From Branchipolynoe longqiensis (lineage: Eukaryota > Annelida > Polychaeta > Phyllodocida > Polynoidae): a stretch of DNA of 64,000 nt. The translations under genes and the position numbers were made by a program. Shown here piece by piece: positions 63,484-64,000 of the stretch; positions within the stretch are counted from its first letter, which is position 1; the number at the start of each line of letters is the position of its first letter. The notes beneath the pieces are model-generated. The model was not told the DNA's origin. It saw only the letters and a list, made by a program, of their open reading frames with translations, and did not search any database. The stretch spans positions 79,587,078-79,651,077 of the forward strand of contig CM059193.1 in NCBI GenBank assembly GCA_030323885.1. Reading direction: 5' to 3'.

Positions 63484-63973
63484 CAAATTGCAGAACCAAT
63501 TGTGTTTTTCCTAACAAAACAGCTCATGGGCAACGTCCCGCCATCAACACCCCCCCCCCTCTGAAAGCAACAGAAGAATTAATGTTGTGGTTAATAGCTC
63601 ACACTGCAGTATGCTCTGGGAAAAAGGTCTTTTATAGGATTTCAGGTCATGATGCAGTGGCCTGGTCTCCTAGTGGGGCAGCACTATAATGTCGGCACGA
63701 GTGTGCATGGTCACAAGTCTACATGACCTTAGATGATATGGCCTTAGATGTTGCCAGGATGTAAAACTCCAACAATCAAACCACCAGAGAGAGAGAGAGG
63801 CAAGTCTAATAGGAAATTGCAGAAATAATTGCGTTTTTCCCAACAAAACAGATATATGCATATGGGCAACCTCTGTCATCAACCCACCCTCTGAAAGCAA
63901 CGGAAGAATCAATGTGGTGGTTATCAGCTCACACTGCAGTATGCTATGTGGGAAAGGTTTTATGTAGGATTTC
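63484..63973 (+). repeat. Duplicated 160-bp block flanking a SINE-A 3' part
   Basis: 63484-63640 and 63812-63973 share 'ttgcagaa..aattg.gttttt', 'ctctgaaagcaac.gaagaat' and 'agctcacactgcagtatgct'. Between them is the SINE-A 3' segment at 63637-63780. Confidence 0.85.
63637..63780 (+). repeat. SINE-A 3' part
   Basis: From 'tttcaggtcatgatgcagtgg' to 'ccaacaatcaaacc', with the 'gaccttagatg' block doubled. No head. The left edge coincides with the duplicated host word 'ggattt'. Confidence 0.8.
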
Positions 63974-64000
63974 CACCACCCACCAATATATCTTCTGGTC

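Overview
This window looks like repeat-dominated, non-coding DNA from an invertebrate genome, most likely a mollusc. The evidence is a dense layer of tRNA-headed SINEs, non-LTR retrotransposon fragments, short inverted-repeat elements (MITEs), an LTR element, long ATGT/ACAT microsatellites and polypurine tracts. One SINE family (8.8 and 31.5 kb) matches from memory the Nin-type SINE that is widespread in gastropods and bivalves. I found no host protein-coding gene, no bona fide tRNA or rRNA gene and no CRISPR. There is nothing bacterial in layout. Nearly all long open frames are microsatellites, minisatellites or parts of mobile elements.

Family labels used below (mine). SINE-A: about 340 bp, tRNA-like head with Pol III boxes; '+' means head first on the plus strand. 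SINE-B: Nin-like SINE. SINE-C: one copy with a different tRNA head. LINE-1: (GAT)n-tailed. LINE-2: (GATT)n-tailed. MITE-1: about 350 bp, ends carry CATAGTCCGATG. MITE-2: about 180 bp, CAGTAAAACCTCT ends, TA target. MITE-3: CAGTGAGACCCCGTTAT ends. FB-4: about 735 bp foldback element, GGGGCCATATGCAGGA ends. MITE-5: GTCACATTACGACG ends. MULE-6: about 410 bp, 9-bp target duplication. MITE-7: TGGCCGGTGCACACC ends. HAT-8: CAGGGATGAAAG ends. MITE-9: CAGTGCTTTCAAA ends. HP-10: about 75-bp hairpin repeat.

Layout. 0-5 kb: SINE-A copies, the 0.6-kb ACAT array and a MULE-6 inserted in an HP-10 repeat. 5.3-7.05 kb: a polypurine tract, then a 5'-truncated, frameshifted LINE-1 reverse transcriptase. 7.4-11 kb: MITE-1, HP-10, SINE-B and SINE-A. 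11.3-14.04 kb: an AAAGT/AAGTC minisatellite split by MITE-5, then on the minus strand a truncated LTR retrotransposon with LTR, primer site, gag and the start of protease. 16.5-18.6 kb: a LINE-2 with an inverted 5' end inside a SINE-A, then a 19-bp minisatellite. 19-22.7 kb: LINE-1 tail, MITE-7, MITE-1 and MITE-2. 23.3-29.1 kb: a 5.8-kb inverted repeat whose right arm carries a solo LTR and whose spacer carries a promoter-like motif cluster. 30-33 kb: SINEs. 33.3-35.0 kb: a 56-bp satellite interrupted by FB-4. 36-50.5 kb: nested MITEs and SINEs, several with clear target duplications. 51.5-54.7 kb: MITE-2, the second MULE-6, and a LINE-2 inside a MITE-1. 55-64 kb: SINE-A copies, MITE-5, FB-4 and a duplicated block at the end.

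The parts do not work together as a pathway. The content is a record of nested insertions whose order can be read from target duplications and empty sites. The most informative loci are the 5.8-kb inverted repeat, the FB-4 family, the 9-bp-duplication element, and two LINE-2 insertions with unusual 5' junctions. I do not see a new gene-encoded system.
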